DNA of 64,000 nt from Incurvaria masculella. Taxonomy: Eukaryota > Arthropoda > Insecta > Lepidoptera > Incurvariidae. The notes below the pieces were generated by a model. That model was given only the letters and a program-made list of their open reading frames with translations. It made no database searches and was not told the origin of the DNA. The DNA lies in contig OX335643.1 of assembly GCA_946894095.1 (NCBI GenBank), forward strand, positions 6,993,036-7,057,035, given 5' to 3'. The translations under genes and the position numbers were made by a program. Positions 45,001 through 57,000 of the stretch are shown here, one piece after another. Numbering within the stretch: position 1 is the stretch's first letter; each line of letters starts with the position of its first letter.

Positions 45001-48000
45001 ATAGCACCTGATGAACGTGCCGTCATAGAGAAGATAATGTAATGGTTAGTGAACACAACATTTAAGGGGACTGTGCGTTAAATTAGATGGCACCAAAATC
45101 GTTGTCGCTGTTTGTGCTATCGCTCCCCAAAAATAGGAAGCTTACAAATGAACTGAATTGGCGAACACATCAATTGTAGGGTGCACAATCTCTGGTTTGT
45201 GATAATTTTAAATTTGAAATTGATCCGTCCTTATTTTTCGCTTGAAGAAGAAAGAAGAGAGATAAATTACCATAACTATAATACTAACTAGAGATTGTGC
45301 ACTCCAGCCTAATCCAGTTATGGAACATTCCAATACCAGAACTATTTGGGGGAGGGAGGGGTTTATCAAAATACCACCCTGTCACGTGGCATTTCAAAAT
45401 ATATTTTTTTTTTAAATACAAAAAAACACTTGGAAAAACACCTCACATGGAGCCCTAACGGTCGGTCATCCGGAACGCTGTAAAATAAACAGCGAAGGGA
45501 AAGTCCTTAAGCCTGCACAAAAAATCTCTTGGTCCCATTCAGTCCGTATAATAAGCGTTCTACTGTGTAGTTTTCTTCTACACAACAAGGATTGTGCAAA
45601 TACCTAACCCAAGAATGTTTGTAGTGACCTTGTCAATATAACAAAGCATACCGTTAATAGCTTAAATGATAACAATGAGATAGCATTCATAGTAGGTGAA
45701 TATACCTATTGAACATTTCGCTAAGTAGGTGATTATTGACATTGTAATAACTATGTAGGTACTTATTCCACTAAAACTCTTCTATATACTGAATTATTAC
45801 GATTGTTGATTGTTACGTGCTGTCCACTCAGCAAGTTGTCATGCAGGTAGTAAGTAAGTCAGATGAGCATGACAAAATCTGTTTAATGCATAAAAAATAT
45901 CTGTTTAAATTACTTTCCGCGCTGTAGAATCTTGAAATATGCAACCTGTCAAATGTGAACGTGTTCACGTGCCGAGGGTCCCGTAACTGCTGTACTTAGA
46001 TGTAAAAAGTATGAGTGTGAAACGAAGAAATCAGTTTTTTGCCTCATGATTAAGTATAAGTTTTACAATAACATACAAAAAGTGAGCGCCTCAGAAATCT
46101 AGCTTTTTCTTAAAAAGTATGATGTTTTGAGCAAAAGTAATTAATTGGTGCACACCTCCTCCTGGTGCTATTGTGGTTTTAGAATTTTCAATAAACCTTT
46201 AATAGGAGAATAATTGTGGAATAAACATGTAAGTAAACATGTAAAGATTAATAGGGTAACGAGCGTCTTAAGACCAGTAAGTTGACATATATTTTACAGA
46301 TTGTCGTAATTAATAACACAACAATAACCGGTTCGATTATACGTTTTTAAATTGTCAGTTTTTTATGTTTTGACTCCTGTTCCCGCCTTAAGCAAACAAA
46401 ATGGGACTATTACAAAGACCATTTCCTCGTTAACCCATAACAAAGAGTGGAGGGAATGTCGCACGAACCCAAATAGATCCCCCATTGCCATCTCACGGCA
46501 GTTAAATGTAAGTGGGTCACCAATGCACGTGCTGTGCATGTGTGCACCGCGGACGCAGTCGCAGCTATGCAAGGGAATGGTTGGGAATGGAAATGATAAT
46601 TGAATATTTTCAACCGCAAAGTTAGTACATGCCATGCCTTTTAAGCTTTGTTGTTTGTGAAAAAACGTTTACAACTAGAACCTTATATTTATTTATAATA
46701 TGGTTGAATGTTCAATCTTTGCAGTGAATGTTCACAACGCAGGTAAAGTGTTAAATCAATGTATGTAGGTACTGTCTTAAACACTGTGTTAGTAGGAGGC
46801 GTTGATTAAGGGAGGAAGGACTGTAGGAGAATTCTAAATTATGGATACAATAAGTGGCGAAATTAGAAGACGTAATACCAGCAAATGCTGTGTTTCGCTG
46901 GTTAGGGTCCAGCCTTGCAGTGTATTCATAAAACTGTTCTATTTAAATGGCTCTTCTTTAATTAATGTTTCATAGCTTTATGGTCGATTATATATATATA
47001 TATATGTAAACATTCCTTGGAAAAAGCAACATGCTTGCTTTGTATGAAAATGTTTATTTAACTAGAATCTTATAAATGTATTTTGTTTTTTTTTTTTACA
47101 TTATTCATTTATAATGATATTTCACGAGCTTTTTCGTAAAATATCTTTACTCCAACCGTTTTTTGAAACATTTATTCGACTCCGTAGTAGGGGTCCTAAA
47201 AATTGTTGATTGGAAAGCTTCACCATAGAGATAAGTGTGCAAGTACATACTATGACTGGCACTGCCTAGCAAAGACTGCTTTAATGTTCCAAACACAAGA
47301 GGTAGCGGGAACGCAGGAAATTCTGTCTTGCCATGGACCACCAAATTTGGAGGTAATAGACAGTAAACGTGAATGGCGGTTAAACAAGCGCTTCTAGGGA
47401 CCACTGATTAAGAATCAATGGTCTAGACGTATTTCCAAGATGTTTTGTAAAATTTAATGATGCATAAAGCAGCTACAATGAACACCAACGTTTTATAAAA
47501 TTGATCTTTTCAACTTTTTTGATAATTACATCTGGATTTTGTTGAAGATATTGCGAGCGTTTCAAATTACCTTATCAATATTGTTCTGGCACATGAAAAA
47601 TCCGTATTTTTTTCTTCTCTAACATATCATAATGGGAGGTACAGTTAAAAATACACAAACGCCCACGCTTGCATTAGCTCCTCAGCGATATTGCGACGCC
47701 GGGAATTGCACCTCTAAATGATATGACCTCAGCGTGTGAGCGGAGGTGCCATCTTTGTGTGCTAATCTGATTGGTGTCTTGTGTGACATTGGAACCTGAG
47801 TTCAAGCAAAATTTTGCGATGACATTTAAGGAATGGCTTCTTAAGTGTTGTGACAAAGGTTTGAAAAGGGAAATTTATTTATCTAATGGTGTGAGCATTT
47901 GGAAATAACATAAATCTACATCGCCGAGTTAGTTGATCGGGCATCGACTGTATGTGTGTGGATAGGGGACGCATCAGAAAGTCCAAAAAGCACAAAGTCC

Positions 48001-51000
48001 AAAACACTTATAAATACGGAGACAGCGCTTCTCATAGTAATCGTGCTAGATGTAGGGTTGCCATCGGTCCGGGTTTCCCCGGATTTGTCCTAGTTAAGAG
48101 GGCATCCGGGGAGCGTCCGGGCGGGGCTTCATTTGTAGTCCGGGCTTACAATTTTAATGAAATGAAAATGAAATGAAATGAAAATATCATTTATTTGCTC
48201 GTTTTACATAAAACAATGGCAAAAAGGAACACTTAATACCAAATTTACAAATTTAAAGTCTTTACGATCAGTATCTAACTGAAATCAGAATTGAAATGAA
48301 AAACAATTTGTAACATACTGTAATAATATACTGTTTTATTAGGTAAGTACATTTAAAATGATGATAAAAGATCACTAAATTTAATTTTAAGGTCTGAAAA
48401 TAAATAAAAAGGTGACTAATGATATTTTCAACTGTTTTTTTATTAAACTGACTGTTTAAAAAAACCTGTTGACATGTCCGGGTTCTGGGCTCTAAACTCC
48501 GAGGTTTTCACGCGTATTTTCACGTCTTGTCCTGGTTGCCAAATTTTAGAGATGGAAACCCTAGCTAGATGGCATATCTCCTTCCTTTTTATTGTAGGTA
48601 CAGTCAGAGACTGTCCACTAACTCGTGGCTACGCCGCAGTCTGGCGAATGAGTTTCGATCGTCACGACCGTCCTATCGTGCTCGCTGCCCCCTGCGCTCC
48701 ATCCCGTGCATGTTTGACGGTGCCCCCTCTGCGCAGGAGTCGCCGCGCGGCTCTCTGATGTCGTGCCAGTCGCTGGCGCCGGCGCGCGCCTTTCCCGCGC
48801 CCCCCTCGCCGCAGCCCTGCCCCGCGTTCCACAGGTAAGCACCCGCATCCGGAGGGCGGTCTGGAATTTTTTATTTATCAGTACCTGGGCGGAACGGTCC
48901 TCGCTCGATGCCTTTTACATGTGGTGCCATCTGTTGTTGAGTAGCTAATATCATCAAAATCACATATATATATATACACAGATATCCAAATTTTGTGACC
49001 CGTCGTATTTTTGGATTTTTTTTAATAATAATTAATGTGCATGTCTACCTACACAAATTTCCCATACGCACGCTGCACATCATGAGGTAGGCGAGTGTGA
49101 GCGGGTGGAGAGCTAGTCGCGCCCGGATTACCGCGATCACAGGACTATAGGTGGAGTCCAGATTAGGGCGACTCCACTGTAAAGTTTTTTGTTTTCAAAT
49201 TAAACTTGAATACAGGATCACAGTCTACAACAACAAAACTCAAGACAAGACATACTTTCATTCTTTTACGCCCAAATTTCACTACTCGACAACAGATGGC
49301 GTAGTATTTTTCCAGTTTGTAAATGATTTTCGCATTTTTCAGATCAGTACGGTTCAGTTCTGAGTCCCAGACGTCATGTCGGCGAGGCTCGACGGACACA
49401 GACGTCAAAAGGGAAACCCCAGGTGGGTTTTTTGTAAATTCATCCCGATAGCAAATTAACAAATTAGCTTTAGTCCTGGAGACTGTATGACTCAGTATTG
49501 TTGTAATTATTTAGCTAGTAACAGGACAAAGATAGCTTATACTACATCTACTGTCATGATATAAGCCCATGACACCACATGGGTACTAGGTGACATAATA
49601 GGAATTTCCTTATATTCCATGGTTACTTCAAACTTGATTGAGAATGGAAAAATATTTTAATTGCAGCTTCGACTGTCTTTCATTCAATGTGATGTTCTAA
49701 CGTAGGATTAGCCCTACCACCTAGTATAGGAATGAGAACTGCAGTTTTAAATGTATTCCGAACTATGGAACAGCTTGCATTCACGATGAAATGCACTTAT
49801 CCAATGCAGAAAGAGAAAGCGTGTATGAATGAAGCCATACGGGGCATCTTATGTTAGCATTCATAATGGAAGCATTCAATTCAAATGGTTGTTTGCAGGT
49901 TCCATTTCACTTACGGCGCTAACTGTCACCCCGGTGTCGTCCCACGCTCAGACAAGCTACTCCAGCATGAGCCAGTCGGCGCCTTCTGGGTCGGCGACGT
50001 TCGGAGACCTCAACGACTTGGTGAGAAAAGCTTTTCTAGTAAAAACTACCTGGGAGTCACATACGACCCGCCTATAGCTTGTTGCTCCATCTATTAGCCT
50101 AAAGTTTCTCCTCTCCCACACATTCACAGCTTGTGGCGCCATCTATTGGCGTGAAGTTTTTCGTCTCCCAGACATTGACGTGCACGGCTCGGTCAGCATA
50201 GTTTGTGGTGCCATATATCGGCTTGAAACTTATCCTCTCTGAGACATTCACGTGGCTCGGCTCAGTCTACAGCGCTTCTAGTGCCATGCATCCTCGTGAA
50301 AATGTTCGTAATCACAGACTTTCATATGACCCGGCTAAGTTTACATTGCTTGTGGCGCCATCTATTTGCGTGAAACTTTTCCTCTCCCAGACATTTGCGT
50401 GCCCCAGCCCAGAGGTGCCATTTATCGGCGCGAAGCTTTCTCTCCAGCTGAAACGGCAGCGTAGCCACGAGTTAGTGGAAAACACTGTAGTTCTCTTAGG
50501 AATTCGAAACCCGCAACATCGAACGTTCGGTGCACTAAATAGCGTCCTCGAAGTTCTTGCGTCTCGTTGGAATTTGAGAAAGTCAGTAGTAAGCAACTAC
50601 CTACAGTTAGATGTTTGCCACTAATACTTGGTTAAGGCTGCTGCCATACGAATGAGTTTCGGTCGCTACTCCCGTTCGCTGCCTGCCGCAGCCGACATCG
50701 CCCGTGGCGCCATCTATCGGCGCGAGGCTTTCTCCCCGGCCGTATGTCGACCGTCGCCTGTCGGGCCACAGGTGGCGCCGCCCCTGCCGAGCGGCGGCTG
50801 CCGCTTCCCGAAGCTTGAGGAGTGCGCGCATTTCCACTACGAGCGCGTCGCGCTCGGCGGGCTGCGGGTCGAGCTGACGCGCGCCGGCGACGCGGCTGCG
50901 ACGCACTGCGGCGACGACGGCACCAGCGAGTTCACCGAAGGTACCATCGTAGATGAATTAAGACATTGATGCTTCGCCGATAGGTCAATGCCGAAGGGAC

Positions 51001-54000
51001 AGACACACTGAAGAAAATCCGGCCAAGTGCGAGTCGGAATCGCCCACGCACCGGCGCACGCGACTTGCGGTAGGACGGCCCCGCCTGAAGACTGGTCGGC
51101 GGGTGAAGGGGCATGTCACATTTGCAAAACAAACCCGACCGTGGGGTGCTAATGGACTTATGTCGTCGATGGTACCGTCTATGCTAACTGCCATGGATAC
51201 TAAGGAATGTGATATGCATGTATGTATACTCGACCGTGAAGCAAGGACACATTAAATAAAGAAATGGCCCTGTAAAATTAACTACTTTACAAATATACTG
51301 CAAGGCTGGACCCGAACCAGAAAAACATACCATTCAACTGCCGCTTTGGCAGTTGCCCTGCCCCTTGGTCGTTAGCTGCAAGCTGTTAGCCCCGCTGTGT
51401 TTTTTTTTTTACTTTTAATATTATTTATTGAATTGCTGTGGCTTTGGTGTCATCTAGGTGTAATACAACACTCGGGTTGTTCTGGAGACGAAATGAAGAA
51501 CTTTAGCTGGAACATGAAAAATATGAAAAAATCAAGGAATGTGACATGTATGTGTATATAATCAACCGTGAAGCAAGGACACATTAATTGAAGAAAGAGC
51601 CCAGTAAAAAGAACTACTTTACGAATATACTGCAAGGCTAGACCCGAACCAGCAAAACATACCTTTTTCGTAGTTCTTTTTACTGGGCTCTTTCTTCAAT
51701 TAATGTGTCCTTGCTTCACGGTTGATTATACATACATACATACATACATGTCACATTCCTTGGAATAAGCGACGTACCTGCTTAGTACGAAAAAGTATAT
51801 TTACATAAAAAAATCAGTCTGAAAATAATGAGTTCACTTTTTAGTCCGACACTACTAGCAATCCGACACATTCAGTAATATGAAACATTAAGTAATCAGA
51901 TACATGCAGTAATCCGACACCAATAATTCGACCAATCCAGTAATCCTATACAATGATCTAAATATCTGATCTGATACTAGTAATCTGACACATTCAGTAA
52001 TAGGAAACATTAAGTAATCAGATTCTTTTGATAGGAACACTATGAAATACCAAGCTTACAGTCCATATACGAAATGAGAACCGAAGAACGACTTTGCGTT
52101 TACTCACTCAAACTAAAATGGTCCCCAGAAAGCACTTTCTGACTCACCGAGTTTTTCTGGATAAATTATCTGAGGACGCCATAACCTCTCTCTCAGTCAA
52201 CCTATCCAAAAACGAATAGACAATATTAAAAAAACCAAAACAACAAAAACAATAGAAGTGTACTCCTAAACCATCAAACAGAGTGCATGTACCAGGTTAA
52301 AGCTGCTAGTGCATAAATAAATACATATATCTTCCTTTAAATTAATAGGTCATCTAATTTAAATTATTCTTGTGTAGAAAGCCATTGTAATTGTTGATAC
52401 TCTCACTTATCCAATGCTTCAAGTAATCCGACTCTTTTGGCAATCAAATACACCCACTAATCCGACACTCCCAGTCATCCAAAACATTTGATAATCAAAT
52501 ACAACCACTAATATGATACTCCCAGTAATCCAAAACCTTTGATAATCAAATACTACCAATAATCCGACACTCCCAGTAATCCTAAACCTTTGGTAATCTG
52601 ATCAAATACACCCCCTAAACCGACACTCCTAATAATCCGAAACCTTTGGTAATCAAATCAGCCTACTAACCAGATTCTCCCAGTAATCCTAAACCTTTAT
52701 TAATCAAATACACCCATTAAACCGACGCTCCCAGTAATCCGTAACCTTTCGTAATCAAATGCATCCACTAATCCGACACATCGACTGTCGTCGCCCCCGC
52801 AGGCTGGGTGTGCCTGCGCGTGTGCTCGCACGTGTCGGACGGCGGCGAGCGCGACGCGCCGGGCGCGGGCCGCGCGCGCGCGGAGCCGCCCGCCGGCGAG
52901 TGGAGCCTCACCAGGAACGCGGACAACTTTCGCATGCTCGACAACATGCTGCACAGGTGGGGGGCAGTGTGTGTTTAGTGATGGTTACACTAATCAAATA
53001 CTCCCAATAATCTGAAGCCTTTGGTAGTCAAACATACCCACTAATCCATTTATTAGATTAGTGGGTGATAAATAAAATATCATACACCACCTAATGTTAG
53101 GAGGGGCTAGGGGACTTGCCTTTCATGCGAAAGGTTGTGGGCTCAATTCCTCGCCCGGGGTAACTGGCGTAAGATTTAAGAAAATATGTGAAATATTCGA
53201 TTAATTATTTATGTGATACCTCCTGCGCGCATCCACTTCTGATTGGTGCAGAAATGATCGAATTCCCTCACATATTTTCTCCCATCTTATGCTGGTTCAG
53301 ATGCATCACTTTCTCTCCATTTCTGAGTTGGATAAGTGCATTTTGTTACGAATGCGAGCTATTCGATGGTTCGGAACCTATGTAAAACGGTAGGTCCCCT
53401 TCCCCTACTAGGTGGTAGGGTTAAGCCGGCCCAGGTACCAATGCATTGGATGAAACTATGGTTGAAGCGCCAATGAAAAATTGTCCATGTTCATCCAGTT
53501 CAGTGTAGCCGTGCTCATAAAGGGAAGGTCCTGGCATAGCCTCTAATTCCATCGGGAATGTGGTATATTGGGCTAATATCATAACGGTATTTGTGTGGTA
53601 GGCATCCATATCCGATTGCATAAAAAATACGTACGCCTGTTCTCCGGAAATCAAACGCGGGACTATCGATCGACCGCCACCAACGATGAGAAATTATGAT
53701 AATGAGATAATCTCACAATAAAGATACATAGTATTATAACTTTCTTATTCTAAAGATTACAAAGACGGCTTGATCCCTATCTGTCCGTTAGTCACAAGAA
53801 ATCATTTTTGTCACTTTTGCACCAGGACCATCATATACAGTTTGGTCGAAGCGGCCATTTCTAACTCCAACCCGCAATACATTTATAAATAAAGCAATAA
53901 ATTCTCAGTACATTTTTATACCTACATGAAAAAATATAAATATTAGATCCGAAACAAGTGCCAGCCTCGGTAGCACAGTGTGCGACGCCTTGCGATTCGA

Positions 54001-57000
54001 TAAGCTGGGGAAGCTCCTCTGAGCGCAGTTACGTTATGGATGGTTGACCATTTTCAACCGTTGAGGCTGGCCGTGGTTCGGATTCCACGTCAAACTGTAG
54101 GTCCCTTTCATTACTTACTAGGTGGTAGGGTTAATCCCGCCCGGGTAGGTACAATCGCATTGAATGAACGATGGTCGAAGCGACAATGAAAATTGTCCGT
54201 ATTTTCCATGTAGTTCCATGTAGACGAGCAATATAAGGAAGGTCCTGGCATGGCACCTAGTTCCCATGTGGTGTGTTAGGCTAACATTGGACAGTCAGTT
54301 CGGTATTAGCCATCCATTATATATATTTTTTTTTTTGTGTTGTATCTGCTTCATGGCAATCTGTTTAGGAAACAATAAGCCACTTCTTTATTTGATGTTT
54401 CTCTGTTTTGGTTGTCTTCTCCGAGAGTTTCTTTTTATTGGAATGATCCAACAGACTCTCTTTTTGGCTTAGGAGAATCTATTACTCAGACTACAGATGT
54501 CGTTTCGTTTCAATCTAGTATGATGAAGGCCACCCTCTCCGCTCAATGCCACTGCGAGTTCGTTTACATGGTGTGATAGCTTCCTTTGGTATTTAACACT
54601 GTGTTGGGCTATTTCTTGTTTGACTGTCTTTATGTTAAAGTCAAGATATATATATTTGTTGCTTATGCATTGTGGGATATGGTACATCGTTCTTAATGTC
54701 TTGCTCTGAAATCGTTCGAGTATTTCAATGTTGCTATTGCTAGCTGAGCCCCATAGCTGTATGCCATAGGTCCATATTGGTTTCAGAATCGTTTTATATA
54801 CCATCATTTTGCTGTTGTCATTTAGTTTGGAGTTGCGTCCGATTAGCCAGTTTAGGCTGCGAAGTTTTATATCGAGCTGCTTTCTCTTGGTCCAGATATG
54901 CTTCTGCCATGTCAGTCTTCTGTCGAGGTGCATTCCTAGGTATTTAGCATGATCTTCTTGGGGAATTTCCTCGTTGTTCAACCTTACTGGAGGGCAAGTT
55001 TATTTTCTGAGAGTAAATGTTACATGTGTAGATTTGCTCTGGTTTGCGTTAATTCTCCACTGTTTTAGCCACTTCTCTACTTGATTTAGGTGTTTTTGTA
55101 GTGACAGCGAAGCAGTTCTAGGGTCCACGTGTGCTGAGAGTAAGGCGGTATCGTCAGCATACGTTGCAGTCGTCGTGTTGTCACTCGTCGGGAGATCTGC
55201 AGTGTAAATGAGGTACAGTACTGGTCCTAGTATGCTGCCCTGCGGGACCCCAGATCCGATTTCATGTAGGGCTGAGCGTTCGTTTTTGTACTTAACCTGG
55301 TAACTTCTTTTATCAAGGTACGATTGAAGTGTTGGTAGATAGGAGTGTGGGAGCAACTTTTTTAATTTATACAGTAGACCTTCGTGCCAGACCTTATCAA
55401 ATGCTTGGCTAATATCTAAAAAGACAGCGGAACAGTACGATCTATTTTCTAGGCATCTGCTGATAACATCAACAATGCGGTGTACTTGTTCGACTGTCCC
55501 GTGTTTCTCTCGAAATCCAAATTGGTGGTTCGGTAGCATGTTGATTAGATGATCCTTCATTCTATTGAGCAATATTTTTTCAAACAATTTTCCAGCAACT
55601 GGCAATAAGCTAATAGGTCGGTACGAAGATGTCTCATGTGGGGGCTTACCAGGTTTAGGTACCATCACCACTTCGGCTATTTTCCATTGACCAGGGAAAT
55701 GTCCTAATCTCATGCACGCATTGAATATGTTGACCAGTCTCATACATCCTTTGTGGGGGAGATGTTTTAGTAATGTTGCATCAATGAGGTCATATCCAGG
55801 TGATTTACCTTCTTGTAGATTTCTTATCTCTCTGGTAACTTCTTTAGGACTTGTGTTTTTCAGAGGAAGACTCATTTGTGTTGCTGATTCAAGGTATTCC
55901 TTTATCTCTGCAGTATGCTCTTTGTTATTCTCGGGGTGCGGTTGGAAGACTCCACTGAGGTGTTCTGAAAAAGTGTCCGCTTTCTCCTGGTCAGATCTGG
56001 CCCATCCACCAGTATTCTTTTTGATAGGTGGTATCTGGGTCTTCGGGCCGTTCAGGTTTTTAGTTGCTTTCCACAGTGAGTAGTTTGTATCCAGCGTCGG
56101 AGTTAGGCTTGAGAGAACTGTTTGGAAATTATTGTTGTTGAAAGTTTTTATAAGTTTTTTCAGTTCCTCCGAGTAGCGATTAAATATAGTTTTGTCAGTC
56201 GGGTATCGAGTAGCGTGCCAAATTCTTCTTAGTCTGCGACGTTCTTGTATTTTCTCCTTGATGTCTTTTGGATATGTATTTTGTTTGGGGGGATGTCCTT
56301 TATGTTTAGCTGTGGCGATATTAGCAGCTCTGTGGATGATTTTGTTGAGTTCCTCAACTGCATTTTCCAACTCTTCCACATTACTAAGTCTAGTATTCAG
56401 TTTCGTTTCTGTAGCTATCAAATTTTGGTACAGTTCCCAGTTTGTGTTTCTAAGGTTATATATTCTGGAAGGGGGTTCAACCAGTAAAATGTTTGTATTA
56501 ATGTTCAGGATAACCGGGGTGTGATCTGAGGTTAGGTCTGTACATGATTCCACCTTTATATAATTACTGTCTACATTTCTACTGATGAAGAAATCCAGCA
56601 AGTCAGGGATCTTATGTCTATCTGTCGGCCAGTAGGTAGGTTCCTTACTAGTGATGCATTCCAGTTTCATGTCTTCTGTTGCTTTGAGTAGTTATAGTTA
56701 TATTATTATTATTATATTATTATTGATAGGCTAGCAGCTTTAAGCTAATGCGCCTATATCATAACACTTATTTATTTATTTATTATAATTTTTATTTTTA
56801 TTTTATATGATTGTCCAGTTTATTTTTGAAGGAATTTACGGAGACAGCGTTTACAACATCACTGGGAAGACTATTCCAAGATTCTACCACTCTGTTGGCA
56901 AGAAAGTGTCGTCGAGGGTTCTGCTCTGACCGATTGTGATACAGCTTTTTTGAGTGTCCTCTCAGGTTTTTAGTATCAGCAAGGGTGAACATATATTGTA

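Noticed and set aside
46352..46506. Possible exon with a gtaagt donor at 46507
   Set aside because: The upstream acceptor (cgccttaag) is poor and the peptide is not convincing. It is not needed to satisfy phase between 42055 and 48737.
49885..50097. Alternative reading of exon 49899 (FHFTYGANCHPGVVPRS)
   Set aside because: It fits only if the 80-nt exon is skipped and the repeat-derived acceptor at 50691 is used; codon bias is also poorer.
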